Below the pieces are notes generated by a model, which worked only from the letters and a program-made list of their open reading frames with translations, did no database searches and had not been told where the DNA came from. From Sphingopyxis italica (GTDB taxonomy: Bacteria > Pseudomonadota > Alphaproteobacteria > Sphingomonadales > Sphingomonadaceae): DNA of 64,000 nt. Shown here in pieces: positions 8,194-17,114 of this stretch. A program made the translations under genes and the position numbers. The DNA lies in NCBI RefSeq assembly GCF_011926545.1, contig NZ_JAATIT010000003.1:62001-126000 (forward strand), read 5' to 3'. Position 1 is the first letter of the stretch, and each line of letters starts with the position of its first letter.

Positions 8194-9372
8194 ATGACTG
8201 CCACCCGCCCGCTCCCGACCGAAGAGGATCTCACCGCGATCCGCGAAGGCGTCCGCGCCGTCTGTGCGCCCTTCAACGATGAATATTGGCTCGACCGCGA
8301 CAATACAGGCGAGTTTCCGAAGGATTTCCACCGCGCCATGGCCGACGGCGGCTGGCTCGGCATCACCATGCCCGAGGAGTTCGGCGGCTCGGGCCTCGGC
8401 GTCACCGAGGCGATGACGATGATGAACGAGGTGGCGGCCTCGGGCGGCGGTTTCGCCGCCGCGTCGACGATCCACATCAATCTCTTCGGCCCGCACCCGA
8501 TCGTCGTGAAGGGTACGCCCGAGCAGAAGGCGCGCTGGGTGCCGCGGCTCGTCGTCGGCGAGGACCAGTGCTGCTTCGGCTTCACCGAGCCCGACGCCGG
8601 GCTCAACACGACGCGCATCAAGACCTTCGCCGAGAAAGTGCCAGGCGGCTATGTCGTCCATGGCCAGAAGGTGTGGACCTCGACCGCGCAGGTCGCGAAC
8701 AAGATCATGCTGCTCACGCGCACGACCAAGTTCGAGGATTGCGCGCGGCCGACCGACGGCATCACCATCTTCTACACCGACCTCGACCGGAGCAAGATCG
8801 ACGTCCATCTCATCCCCAAGATGGGCCGCAAGGCCGTGGATTCGAACGCGATCTTCATCGACGGGCTGTTCATTCCCGAGGAGGACCGGATCGGCGAGGA
8901 GGGCAAGGGCTTCTCCTATATCCTCCACAGTCTCAATCCCGAGCGCGTGCTCATCGGCGCCGAGGCGATCGGCATCGGGCGCGACGCGCTGCGGCGCGCG
9001 ACCCAATATGCCAAGGAACGGATCGTGTTCGACCGGCCGATCGGCCAGAACCAGGGCATCCAGCACCCGCTCGCCGAGAAATGGATGTATCTGGAAAGCG
9101 CCTGGCTGATGGTCGAAAAGGCGGCGCGCCTTTACGACAGCGGCCTCCCCTGCGGCGCCGAGGCGAACAGCGCGAAGTTTCTGGCCGCGCGCGCGTGCCA
9201 CGACGCGGCCTGGCAGGCGGTCGCGACGCATGGCGGCTTCGGTTACGCCAAGGAATATCATGTCGAGCGGCTCTACCGCGAAAGCGCGCTGACCCGCCTC
9301 GCCCCGATCACCGAGCAGCTGATCATGAGCTTCATCGCCGAGAAGGTGCTCGATCTCCCCAAAAGCTATTGA
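8194..9372 (+). CDS. Acyl-CoA dehydrogenase
   Basis: A 392-residue acyl-CoA dehydrogenase. ATG at 8194 has GGAGAG eight bases upstream. Visible signatures are FGFTEPDAGLNTTRIKT, QKVWTSTAQVANKIML and the C-terminal THGGFGYAKEYHVERLYRESALTRLAPITEQL. The substrate loop differs from the two other dehydrogenases here (1999 and 32586), so the three probably act on different acyl-CoAs. Position between the lyase and an SDR suggests beta-oxidation of a ring-cleavage product. Electrons would go to ETF, encoded at 30796-32471. Confidence 0.87.
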   Translation: MTATRPLPTEEDLTAIREGVRAVCAPFNDEYWLDRDNTGEFPKDFHRAMADGGWLGITMPEEFGGSGLGVTEAMTMMNEVAASGGGFAAASTIHINLFGPHPIVVKGTPEQKARWVPRLVVGEDQCCFGFTEPDAGLNTTRIKTFAEKVPGGYVVHGQKVWTSTAQVANKIMLLTRTTKFEDCARPTDGITIFYTDLDRSKIDVHLIPKMGRKAVDSNAIFIDGLFIPEEDRIGEEGKGFSYILHSLNPERVLIGAEAIGIGRDALRRATQYAKERIVFDRPIGQNQGIQHPLAEKWMYLESAWLMVEKAARLYDSGLPCGAEANSAKFLAARACHDAAWQAVATHGGFGYAKEYHVERLYRESALTRLAPITEQLIMSFIAEKVLDLPKSY

Positions 9373-9383
9373 GGACACAAGTC

Positions 9384-10298
9384 ATGGGAATGATGGACGG
9401 AAAAGCCGTGCTGGTCACCGGTGCGGGACGCGGCGTCGGCCGCGGTATCGCGCTCGAGATGGCGAAAGCCGGCGCCGCGGTGGTGGTCAACGACCTCGGC
9501 GTGTCGCTGACGGGCGAAGGCGGCGGCGAGGGCTCGCCCGCCGAGCAGGTAGCCGCCGAGATCGTCGCGATGGGCGGCAAGGCCGTCGCCAACCATGACA
9601 GCGTCGCCGACTGGGACGGGGCCTGCGCGATGGTGAAGGCCGCGGTCGACGGGTTCGGCCGCATCGACGCGGTCGTGAACAACGCCGGGAACCTGCGCGA
9701 CGTCTATTTCCACAAAATGGGTCCCGACGATTTCGACGCGGTGCTCGCCGTCCACCTCAAGGGCAGCTTCAACACCAGCCGCGCCGCCGCCCCCTTCTTC
9801 AAGGAGCAGGCGTCGGGCGCCTATGTCCATATGACCTCGACGAGCGGGCTCATCGGCAATTTCGGGCAGGCCAATTATGCCGCCGCCAAGCTCGGCATCG
9901 TCGGCCTCTCGAAATCGATCGCGCTCGACATGCAGCGCTTCGGGGTGCGCTCGAACGCGATCGCGCCCTTCGCCTGGACGCGGATGATCGACTCGATCCC
10001 GACCGACACGCCCGAGCAGCAGAAGCGTGTCGACGGGCTCAAGAAGCTCGAGGCCGACAAGATCGCCCCCTTCGTCGTCGCGCTCACCGCCGATGCCGGC
10101 GCCAAGGTGACCGGACAGATTTTCGCGGTGCGCAACAACGAGATCTTCCTCTTCTCGCAGCCGCGCCCGATCCGCACCGCGCATACCGCCGATGGCTGGA
10201 CCCCCGAAACGGTCGCCGAGCGCGTGTTCGACCAGTTCGCGAACGACTTCTACCCGCTCCACCGCTCGGCCGACGTCTTCACCTGGGAACCGGTCTGA
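9384..10298 (+). CDS. SDR 3-hydroxyacyl-CoA dehydrogenase of the multifunctional-enzyme type
   Basis: A 304-residue SDR resembling the N-terminal domain of peroxisomal multifunctional enzyme type 2. It has TGAGRGVGRGIALEMAKAGAAVVVNDLGVSLTGEGGG near the N-terminus, NNAGNLRD, catalytic MTSTSGLIGNFGQANYAAAKLGI and SNAIAPFAWTRM. It should oxidise (R)-3-hydroxyacyl-CoA with NAD. The gene begins 11 bp after the acyl-CoA dehydrogenase and is followed after 3 bp by a double-hotdog hydratase, which reproduces the hydratase/dehydrogenase pairing of the multifunctional enzyme as separate proteins. Confidence 0.85.
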   Translation: MGMMDGKAVLVTGAGRGVGRGIALEMAKAGAAVVVNDLGVSLTGEGGGEGSPAEQVAAEIVAMGGKAVANHDSVADWDGACAMVKAAVDGFGRIDAVVNNAGNLRDVYFHKMGPDDFDAVLAVHLKGSFNTSRAAAPFFKEQASGAYVHMTSTSGLIGNFGQANYAAAKLGIVGLSKSIALDMQRFGVRSNAIAPFAWTRMIDSIPTDTPEQQKRVDGLKKLEADKIAPFVVALTADAGAKVTGQIFAVRNNEIFLFSQPRPIRTAHTADGWTPETVAERVFDQFANDFYPLHRSADVFTWEPV

Positions 10299-10301
10299 GC
10301 C

Positions 10302-11156
10302 ATGACGTTTCGGCCGGACCGCATTCTCGCCCATGATTTCGGCGAAGCGCGGCAAAGCTACACCGCGCGCGACGCCATCCTCTACGCGCTCGGCGTCGGG
10401 CTCGGCGGCGACCCGCTCGACGAGGGCGACCTCGCCTTTCTCGACGAGACGCGGCTGTCGGTCCTGCCCACCTTCGCGGTCACCCTCTGCTCGCCCGGCA
10501 TGTGGATCCGCGACGCGGCTTTCGGCGTTGATTTCCGCCGCCTCGTCCACAGCGCGCAGTCGGCCGAATTTCACGCGCTGCTGCCCGCGTCGGCAGAGGT
10601 CGTCGGTACCGCTCGCGTCGTCGGGCTCGCCGACCGCGGCGAGGGCCGCGGAGCGGTGCTCGAGCTCGAGCGCCAGATCGCCGATGCGGCGGATGGCGGC
10701 CTTTATTGCACGCTCCGCCAGACGCTGCTGCTGCGCGGCAACGGCGGCTTCGGCGGTTCGCCGCCGCCACCCACGACATCTGTCATTCCAGATACCGCAC
10801 CGGACGCGGAGGCCAGCGCCCGTCTCTCGCCCCGCGCCGCACTCATCTACCGCCTCTCGGGCGACTGGAACCCGCTCCATATCGACCCGGCCTTCGCGAA
10901 ATCCGCGGGCTTCGAGCGCCCGATCATGCACGGTCTCGGCAGCTACGCCGTCGCCGGCGCCGCCGTCTCCCGCGCACTGGACCGCAATCCCGCCGACATG
11001 AGCGCCCTCTCCTGCCGCTTTTCGGGGATCGTCCTGCCCGGCGACACGCTCACGTTCAGCATCTGGCTCGACGCCGACGGCGCCGCCTTCCGCGCGCATG
11101 TGGAGGGCCGGCTCGTCCTCGACGAGGGACGGATCGCCTGGAGGAGCGGCGAATGA
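10302..11156 (+). CDS. MaoC-family double-hotdog 2-enoyl-CoA hydratase
   Basis: A 284-residue hydratase 2 with two hotdog halves joined by a proline-rich linker (SPPPPTT near residue 150). The C-terminal half carries the complete catalytic motif YRLSGDWNPLHIDPAFAKSAGFERPIMHGL. The family forms (R)-3-hydroxyacyl-CoA, the substrate of the SDR encoded just upstream, and the extra domain accommodates bulky acyl chains such as cyclic or steroid-like side chains. Its stop overlaps the next start by 4 bp. Confidence 0.85.
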   Translation: MTFRPDRILAHDFGEARQSYTARDAILYALGVGLGGDPLDEGDLAFLDETRLSVLPTFAVTLCSPGMWIRDAAFGVDFRRLVHSAQSAEFHALLPASAEVVGTARVVGLADRGEGRGAVLELERQIADAADGGLYCTLRQTLLLRGNGGFGGSPPPPTTSVIPDTAPDAEASARLSPRAALIYRLSGDWNPLHIDPAFAKSAGFERPIMHGLGSYAVAGAAVSRALDRNPADMSALSCRFSGIVLPGDTLTFSIWLDADGAAFRAHVEGRLVLDEGRIAWRSGE

Positions 11157-12100
11157 CAGACCCCATACTGGCCGCCCGCCTCAAGGCCGGTCTCCGCCTC
11201 CCGGTCATGGCGGGACCGATGTTCATCGCCTCGACGGCCGATCTCGTCATCGCGCAGTGCAATGCGGGGATTATCGGTGCCATGCCCGCGCTCAATCCGC
11301 GGAGCACCGAAGCGCTCGACAAGGACCTGGCGCGCATCGCGTCAAGCGTCGGTAGGCAGCCCTGGTGCGTCAATCTCGTCGCCCACAAGAGCAACGAACG
11401 TCTCGCTCCCGATCTCGAAGTCGTGCTGAAGCACAAGGTGCCGATCGTCGTGCTGGCACTCGCCGCCGACCCGGGGCTCGTGCGCGAACTCCAGGCCAAC
11501 GGCAGCCTCGTCTTCCAGGACGTGATCCGCAACCGCCACGCTCAGAAATGCGCCGAGATGGGGGTCGACGGGATCATTGCGGTGGCCGCCGGCGCCGGCG
11601 GACACACCGGCGACCAGTCGCCCTTCGCGCTCGTGGGCGAAATCCGCGAATGGTGGGACGGCCTGCTCCTGCTCGCGGGCTGTATCGCGAACGGCCGCGG
11701 CGTCCTTGCCGCCGAAGCGATGGGCGCCGACCTCGCCTATATCGGCTCGCCCTTCCTCGCCTCGAGCGAAGCCAACACCCAGCCTGGATTCAAAACCATG
11801 CTCGTCGAAGGCAGCGCGAAGGATGTGCTCGTCACGAGCAGCTTCACCGGCGTGAAGGCGAGTTTCCTCAAGCCTTCGCTCGTCGAAAACGGCCTCGACC
11901 CCGACAATCTCGTGCCCGCGACGAGTGGCGGGGCGATCAACATCAACAATGGCGGCGCGAACAGCAAGGCGTGGCGCGATATCTGGAGCGCGGGGCAAGG
12001 GATCGGCGCGATCAAGTCGGCCGGACCTGCGGGCGAATGGCTCGACTGGCTCGCCGACGATTATGCCGCTGCGCGCCGCAGCATGGGACTTGCCCAATGA
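11153..12100 (+). CDS. Nitronate monooxygenase-family FMN enzyme (enoyl reductase-like)
   Basis: A 315-residue TIM-barrel flavoprotein of the 2-nitropropane dioxygenase/nitronate monooxygenase family. PVMAGPMFIAS at the N-terminus, AAGAGGHTGDQSPFALV in the middle and MGADLAYIGSPFLASSEA are FMN-binding segments. Catabolic members of this family include the IpdC reductase of steroid ring degradation, so a flavin-dependent acyl-CoA reduction is more likely here than nitronate oxidation. Start and stop overlap both neighbours (ATGA), so it is translated as part of the operon. Confidence 0.78.
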   Translation: MTDPILAARLKAGLRLPVMAGPMFIASTADLVIAQCNAGIIGAMPALNPRSTEALDKDLARIASSVGRQPWCVNLVAHKSNERLAPDLEVVLKHKVPIVVLALAADPGLVRELQANGSLVFQDVIRNRHAQKCAEMGVDGIIAVAAGAGGHTGDQSPFALVGEIREWWDGLLLLAGCIANGRGVLAAEAMGADLAYIGSPFLASSEANTQPGFKTMLVEGSAKDVLVTSSFTGVKASFLKPSLVENGLDPDNLVPATSGGAININNGGANSKAWRDIWSAGQGIGAIKSAGPAGEWLDWLADDYAAARRSMGLAQ

Positions 12101-13092
12101 ACCGCCAATGCCTCCTCGTCTGCCGCCCCGAAGGTATCGCGCAAGCGAAGAATTTCGAGATCGTCGAGGCGCCGCACCAGAAGCTCGGCGAGGGTGAGAT
12201 CCGGGTCCGCAATCACTTCCTGTCGGTGGAGCCCGCGATGCGCGGCTGGATCGCCGATAAGGGCAATTATGCCGAACCGGTGGCCATCGGCTCGGTGATG
12301 CGTGCTCTCACTGCAGGCATGGTCACCGAAACGCGTCACCCCGGCTATGCGGTTGGCGACGCGGTCACCGGCTGGTTCGGCTGGCAGGAAGAGGCTGTCG
12401 CCCCCGCGAGCGCCGTTGTGCGCAAGATCGCCGAGACCGATCTGCCGCTTTCGCTGAGCCTTGGCCTATTGGGGATCAACGGCGTCACCGCGCACCTCGC
12501 ACTCACGGGCATCGGCAATCCCCAGCCCGACGAGACCTTGCTCGTCTCGACGGCGGCCGGCGCGGTCGGGTCGGCGGTCGGCCAGATCGGCAAGCTGCTC
12601 GGTTGCCGCACGGTCGGCATTGCGGGCGGTCCCGACAAGGTGAAGCTTTGTCTCGAGCGTTTCGGCTATGATGCCGCGATCGACTACAAGGCGGGGGATC
12701 TCCGCGCTGCACTCGCACGCACCTGTCCCGAGGACATCGATATCTATTTCGACAATACCGCGGGCGCGATCAGCGACGCGGTGCTGGCGCATCTGGCGCT
12801 TCGCGCCCGCGTCGTCGTTTGCGGCACGGCTGCCATCGATCGTTGGGATCCCTGGCCCGAAGGTCCGCGCGTCGAACGGCACCTGCTCGTCAAGCGCGCG
12901 CGCATGGAAGGCTTTGTGATCTTCGATCATATGGACCGCTATGAAGCGAGCGTCGCGCAGCTTGCCGAATGGGTCCGCACCGGCCAGCTCGCCTATGAAG
13001 AAGATATCCTCTCGGGTATCGAGGCGTGCCCCGATGCGCTCGCCGGGCTGTATCGCGGCGAGAACAAGGGCAAGAGGATCATCCGGCTCTGA
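12097..13092 (+). CDS. MDR-superfamily NADP-dependent oxidoreductase (prostaglandin reductase/CurA type)
   Basis: A 331-residue zinc-free medium-chain reductase. N-terminal half shows LSVEPAMRGWIADKGNYAEPV (PTGR-like), and the Rossmann half shows LLVSTAAGAVGSAVGQIGKLLGCRTVGIAGG at about 150-180. Family members reduce the 2-alkene of an enone with NADPH or act on quinones. It overlaps the preceding flavoenzyme gene by 4 bp and precedes a small SDR by 14 bp, fitting a role in removing double bonds from a cyclic or enone intermediate. Confidence 0.82.
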   Translation: MNRQCLLVCRPEGIAQAKNFEIVEAPHQKLGEGEIRVRNHFLSVEPAMRGWIADKGNYAEPVAIGSVMRALTAGMVTETRHPGYAVGDAVTGWFGWQEEAVAPASAVVRKIAETDLPLSLSLGLLGINGVTAHLALTGIGNPQPDETLLVSTAAGAVGSAVGQIGKLLGCRTVGIAGGPDKVKLCLERFGYDAAIDYKAGDLRAALARTCPEDIDIYFDNTAGAISDAVLAHLALRARVVVCGTAAIDRWDPWPEGPRVERHLLVKRARMEGFVIFDHMDRYEASVAQLAEWVRTGQLAYEEDILSGIEACPDALAGLYRGENKGKRIIRL

Positions 13093-13106
13093 AGGAAAGG
13101 CGCGAC

Positions 13107-13817
13107 ATGCTCGAAGGCCGTCACATCGTCATCATCGGCGGAAGCTCGGGCATCGGCTTTGCCGTCGCCGAGTCTGCATTGGCCGCAGGCGCCAAGGTCC
13201 ATATAGGTTCGTCGAGCGCGGCAAAGATAGAAGATGCGCTCGCGCGTCTCGGGCTTCGGGCGAGCGGCGGGGTCGTCGACACCACCGACGAGGCGAGCCT
13301 TGCCGCCTTCTTCGCCGGGCTCGAAGACATCGACCATCTCGTGCACAGCGCCGGTGACCGCCTGCCGCGCGGGCTCGCGATCGGCCCCGACTTCGACCTA
13401 TCGGCCGCGCAGGCTGCGATGGGTGCCCGCTTCTGGGGTCCGTTGCTCGCGGTGAAGCATGCGCTTCCGAAACTGTCGCCCGAGGCCTCGATCACGCTGA
13501 CGGCGGGACTTTACGCCCACCGACCGAGCAAGGGGTCGACGATGTCGACCGCGATTGCCGGCGCGGTCGAACATCTGACGCGCGGGCTTGCCGTCGACCT
13601 GGCCCCCGTGCGGGTCAATGCGGTGACGCCGGGTCTGATCGCGACCGAAATGTGGGCCAAGGTCCCCGAGGATGCGCGCGGAGCGATGACGAAATCCCAG
13701 CCGCTCCCCCGCATGGGTTTTCCGGTCGAGGCGGCCGAGGCCTATCTCTATTTCATGCGCGCCGGCTTCACGACCGGCCAGGTCGCCGTGGTCGACGGCG
13801 GCCGCCTATTCGCCTGA
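13107..13817 (+). CDS. Atypical SDR without the YxxxK active site
   Basis: A 236-residue SDR with intact cofactor motif GGSSGIGFAVAESALAAGAKV. The region that normally holds Ser and YxxxK reads SITLTAGLYAHRPSKGSTMSTAIAGAVEHLTRGLAVDLAP, where no lysine stands four residues after the tyrosine. This is a recognisable SDR branch (RPxxG...GAVExLxRGLAxxLAP) of uncertain chemistry. It is the last gene of the rightward operon and its 3' end overlaps the convergent crotonase gene by 12 bp. An altered mechanism or non-catalytic role is possible. Confidence 0.78.
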   Translation: MLEGRHIVIIGGSSGIGFAVAESALAAGAKVHIGSSSAAKIEDALARLGLRASGGVVDTTDEASLAAFFAGLEDIDHLVHSAGDRLPRGLAIGPDFDLSAAQAAMGARFWGPLLAVKHALPKLSPEASITLTAGLYAHRPSKGSTMSTAIAGAVEHLTRGLAVDLAPVRVNAVTPGLIATEMWAKVPEDARGAMTKSQPLPRMGFPVEAAEAYLYFMRAGFTTGQVAVVDGGRLFA

Positions 13818-14588
13818 GCCGCCCGCGCCCTGCTGCGCGCGGGCCCGCGTAAAGCCCGCCGCGACGTCCTCGGGCGCGACAGCGAGATTCGCTGCACGCG
13901 CCGCGGTATCTTCCTTGCGCAGGCCCGCCTCGAGCGTCGCCTCAAACCCGGACCGGATCAGCGCCTTCATCGCCCGGACCCCGCCAGGTTCGTGCGAGGC
14001 GATCTGCTGCGCGAGGGAAAGCGCAGCGGGCACCAGGTCGGCGGCCGGATAGACGTGGTTGGCAAGTCCCCAGGCAACAGCTTCCTCCGCGCCGAGCGGG
14101 CGCGCCGAAAGCGACAGCTCGTTGGCGCGAGACAGCCCGACCGCCCGTGCCAGTCGCTGCGACAGCCCCCATCCCGGTGTGATCCCTACACGGACATGGC
14201 TGTCGATGAAGGACGCTTCCTCGGCGACGAGCAGGATGTCGAGTGCCAGAGCGATCTCGAAGCCGCCCGTTACCGCGATACCGTTGATCGCGCCGATGAT
14301 CGGTTTCGGGAAGGCCGCGATCGCATCGACCATATTCTCGGCGCCGACATTGGCCTCGACGCTGGCGCCCGACGCGGCAATCTCACCGAGGTCGAGGCCC
14401 GCCGAAAAGGCGCGCCCCGCGCCCGTCAAGACCGCCGCGCGCACCCCGTCGTCGTCCGCGAGGTCCGAAAGAGCGGCAACAAAGGCGCGGCGGAGCGCCG
14501 ACGTAAGCGCGTTGAGCTTATCGGGGCGGTTGAAGGTAAGCAGCGCCACGGCACCGTGGCGTTCGACGAGCAGCGGATCGCCGCTCAT
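13806..14588 (-). CDS. Enoyl-CoA hydratase/isomerase (crotonase)
   Basis: A 260-residue crotonase with FNRPDKLNALT, the oxyanion-hole segment GAGRAFSAGLDLGE (about 57-70) and the second site AINGIAVTGGFEIALALDILL. The position equivalent to the first catalytic glutamate of hydratases is in GGFEIAL and the later one falls in SHVRVGITPGWG, so isomerase chemistry is possible as well as hydration. It overlaps the upstream CoA ligase stop by 4 bp and is the distal gene of a three-gene minus operon starting at 16934. Confidence 0.83.
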   Translation of the reverse strand: MSGDPLLVERHGAVALLTFNRPDKLNALTSALRRAFVAALSDLADDDGVRAAVLTGAGRAFSAGLDLGEIAASGASVEANVGAENMVDAIAAFPKPIIGAINGIAVTGGFEIALALDILLVAEEASFIDSHVRVGITPGWGLSQRLARAVGLSRANELSLSARPLGAEEAVAWGLANHVYPAADLVPAALSLAQQIASHEPGGVRAMKALIRSGFEATLEAGLRKEDTAARAANLAVAPEDVAAGFTRARAQQGAGGSGE

Positions 14589-16144
14589 GCGACGCTGCGC
14601 TGTTGCCCATCCCAATAGGGCGCCCGAAGGTCCTTCTTGGACACCTTGCCCGACGGGACGAGCGGGAAAGCCTCGACGAAATCGACGCTCTTGGGCACTT
14701 TGTATCCGGCCAGCAGCCCGCGGCAATGCTCGACCAGCAGGGCTTCGTCGGCCGCATGTCCATCGCGCACGATCACGATCGCCTTGACGCATTCCCCCCA
14801 CCGCGGGTCGGGCACGCCGATGACGGCGACGCCGGCGACCGCGGGATGGGTCGAGAGGACATTTTCGATTTCGGCAGAATAGATATTTTCACCGCCAGAG
14901 ACGATCATGTCCTTGGCGCGGTCGACGATATAGTAGAGCCCCTCCTCGTCGCGCCGGGCGATGTCGCCCGAGCGGTACCAGCCGTTTTCGAGAACCTGCT
15001 GGGTGAGGTCGGGTTGACGCCAGTAGCCGGTCGTGATCGAGGGCTGGCGGATCAGGAGTTCGCCGGGTTCGCCGTCCGGGACATCGGCACCGTCGCCGTC
15101 GACGATGCGGAATTCGATCAGGGGCAACGGGCGGCCGCAGCTCTTGAGCTTCTCTTCATGCTCGAGGTCATGCTCGTCGGGACGGAGGATCGAGGTCGCC
15201 CCTCCCGCTTCGGTCGAGCCGTAAAATTGCATGAACTCGCCGGGCATGGACGCGATCGCACGCTTGATGAGACCGAGGCTGATCGGCGAGCCCGCATAAA
15301 GGGTCAGCCGGATCGAAGAGAAATCGGTCTTCGCCGCGTCGGGATGGTCGAGGAGCATCTGCAGCATCGTCGGCGTCAGCGTCAGCAGCGTCGGCTTCAT
15401 CCGGTCAATCGTGGCGAGCATCGCGGCGGGGTCGAACTGCCGGACGATATCGATCGCGACGCCATTGTAGAGGCATTGCAGCATGATGCCGATGTGCAGG
15501 AGATGGAAGTTGGGTAGCCCGTTGACGAAGCTGTCGCCTGCCTCCCATTTGTAGGTCGGCTCGAGATGCTCCGAGAGGCGCATCATGTTGGTGCCGCCGT
15601 GCGAGAGCATCACGCCTTTGGCGTTCCCCGTGGTACCCGAGGTGTAGAGCTGGAACGCCGTGTCTTCGAGATGCGGCCGCTTGCCGACCGGCTTCTCCGA
15701 ACAGGCTGCGACGCGCTTTTCCAGCGTCTCCTGCTCATCGATCCAGATCGCCTGCGGCGGCGTGCTGAGATGGGCACAGGCTGCCTGCCAAAGCTCCGCC
15801 TGCTCGCGTTCGACGATCGCGTGGCGGACCTCGCTGTCGGCGATCTGCGCAGCAAGTTCGGCGGGCGCGAGGCGCCAGTTGAAGATGACGAGGCCGGCGC
15901 GGGTGCGCGCGCAGCCGAAGAGCGCGAAATAGAAGTCGAAGCTGTTCTTGCCCATGAAGCCGACAAGCTCGCCGGGACGCGCGATCCCGTCCGAGAGATA
16001 GTTGGCGACGCGCGCGCAGGCGCGATCGAACTCGGCGAAGTCGACGACCCGCGCCGCGGTGCGGAGAGCCGCGCGCGAAGGGTCATGCCGCGCCCAATAT
16101 TCGGGATATTGGCCAAGACTGCGGATTTCCGGAAAGAGCCACAT
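14585..16144 (-). CDS. Acyl-CoA synthetase (FadD-like AMP-forming ligase)
   Basis: A 519-residue adenylate-forming ligase with the P-loop YTSGTTGNAKGV at about 171-182, QFYGSTEAGG, YRSGDIARRDEEGLYYIVDRAKDMI and the C-terminal catalytic lysine segment PLVPSGKVSKKDLR. It converts a carboxylic acid, ATP and CoA into the acyl-CoA that enters the beta-oxidation-like operons on either side. Start ATG at 16144 has GGAGGG upstream and lies one base before the upstream crotonase stop. Alicyclic or fatty side-chain acids are the probable substrates; AliA-like function is a guess from the badHI context. Confidence 0.85.
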   Translation of the reverse strand: MWLFPEIRSLGQYPEYWARHDPSRAALRTAARVVDFAEFDRACARVANYLSDGIARPGELVGFMGKNSFDFYFALFGCARTRAGLVIFNWRLAPAELAAQIADSEVRHAIVEREQAELWQAACAHLSTPPQAIWIDEQETLEKRVAACSEKPVGKRPHLEDTAFQLYTSGTTGNAKGVMLSHGGTNMMRLSEHLEPTYKWEAGDSFVNGLPNFHLLHIGIMLQCLYNGVAIDIVRQFDPAAMLATIDRMKPTLLTLTPTMLQMLLDHPDAAKTDFSSIRLTLYAGSPISLGLIKRAIASMPGEFMQFYGSTEAGGATSILRPDEHDLEHEEKLKSCGRPLPLIEFRIVDGDGADVPDGEPGELLIRQPSITTGYWRQPDLTQQVLENGWYRSGDIARRDEEGLYYIVDRAKDMIVSGGENIYSAEIENVLSTHPAVAGVAVIGVPDPRWGECVKAIVIVRDGHAADEALLVEHCRGLLAGYKVPKSVDFVEAFPLVPSGKVSKKDLRAPYWDGQQRSVA

Positions 16145-16145
16145 G

Positions 16146-16934
16146 TCACATCCCTCCGAATTCAGGTCGGCGGCGCTCGGTGAACGCCTTGATCGCGCCG
16201 GCGGCGTCGCGCGTCCCCGACGACCGGCTGAGCGCCTGGGCTTCGAGTTCGAGCTGCGTTTCGAGCGGCTGGTCGAAGACCGAGAGCATGAGGCGGCGGA
16301 TTTCGCCGAACGCCTTGGTCGGACCCGCAGCCAGTTGCAGCGCGACTTCTTCGGCCCGCGCACGAAATGCGTCCTTTGGGTGAACCTCGTCGGCGAGGCC
16401 GCATGCGAGCGCCGCCTCAGCGCCGAGGCTTTCGTTGAGCAGCAGAAAGCGGCGCGCGCGCGACGCGCCCATGCGCCGCGCATACATGATCGACGATCCC
16501 GCGTCGCACGAGAAGCCGATCCCGGGATAGGCGGCGACGAACTTCGCATCCTCGGCGGCGATCAGGATGTCAGCGCCAGCAACAAATGCCGACATGCCGC
16601 CGGCGCAAACGCCATGCACCGCCGCGACGATCGGGGCGTCCATGCGCTGGAGCCGCGCGATCCCGCTATGGAGCGTGGTCGTCCAGCGTTTGATATTCGC
16701 AGGAAGTGAGTCGAGCTCGTTCACGAAGCTGGTAATGTCGCCGCCATAGCCGAAGGCATCGCCAAGCGCGGTGACGAGGACGCAGCGCACCGAGGGATCC
16801 ACCGACAATAGGGTCGCTGCCTCGCAGGTTTCGGCGCAGAAGGTCTCGTCGATCGGGTTGCCCCGAACTGCATTGTTGAACTCGAGACGGGCCAGCCCGT
16901 CTTCGACTGTAAGCGTCAAGCGCTCGAACGCCAT
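16146..16934 (-). CDS. Enoyl-CoA hydratase/isomerase (crotonase)
   Basis: A 262-residue crotonase: LEFNNAVRGNPID near 18-30, GDAFGYGGDITSF (oxyanion hole), AAVHGVCAGGMSAFVAGADILIAAEDAKF and PGIGFSCDAGSSIMYARRMGASRARRFLLL. The usual paired glutamates are not obvious (MSAF and FSCDAG at these positions), so isomerase or hydrolase-like chemistry should be considered. It is the first gene of the minus operon with the CoA ligase and second crotonase. A conserved palindrome lies 25-38 bp upstream of its start. Confidence 0.82.
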   Translation of the reverse strand: MAFERLTLTVEDGLARLEFNNAVRGNPIDETFCAETCEAATLLSVDPSVRCVLVTALGDAFGYGGDITSFVNELDSLPANIKRWTTTLHSGIARLQRMDAPIVAAVHGVCAGGMSAFVAGADILIAAEDAKFVAAYPGIGFSCDAGSSIMYARRMGASRARRFLLLNESLGAEAALACGLADEVHPKDAFRARAEEVALQLAAGPTKAFGEIRRLMLSVFDQPLETQLELEAQALSRSSGTRDAAGAIKAFTERRRPEFGGM

Positions 16935-16958
16935 GCCACTCTCCCATGATCCTTATTT

Positions 16959-16972
16959 GTAAGTATGTTTAC
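16959..16972. promoter_or_regulatory. Shared palindromic operator, copy B
   Basis: GTAAGTATGTTTAC lies 25 bp upstream of the crotonase start at 16934. Ten of fourteen positions match copy A, including both outer arms GTAAG and GTTTAC. Confidence 0.6.
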
Positions 16973-17025
16973 TAGATCGCACTGCCTGGTCAAGCGGGCA
17001 CCAAAAATAAGTTATAGGCATACGC

Positions 17026-17071
17026 AAAAAAGGGGCCGGAAGATGCCGCGTTGCCGACATCCTCCGGCCCC
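17026..17071 (-). terminator. Intrinsic terminator of the TonB receptor gene
   Basis: On the minus strand a 14-bp stem (GGGGCCGGAGGATG pairing with CATCTTCCGGCCCC, one G-T pair, 12-nt loop) is followed by six T residues. It lies about 45 bp after the stop of the receptor gene. Confidence 0.85.
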
Positions 17072-17114
17072 CGAGTCCGCCGCCCGCTAGCCCTAGCGGG
17101 ACGACCGGAGGAGA

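Noticed and set aside
8286-9380. Upstream extension of the SDR frame across the acyl-CoA dehydrogenase gene
   Set aside because: Residues before 9384 are Arg-rich shadow sequence; the SDR N-terminal cofactor motif begins right after ATG 9384.
14585-16549. Extension of the CoA-ligase frame upstream into the crotonase gene
   Set aside because: The extra 135 residues are Ser/Arg-rich antisense-type sequence; the ligase starts at ATG 16144 after GGAGGG.
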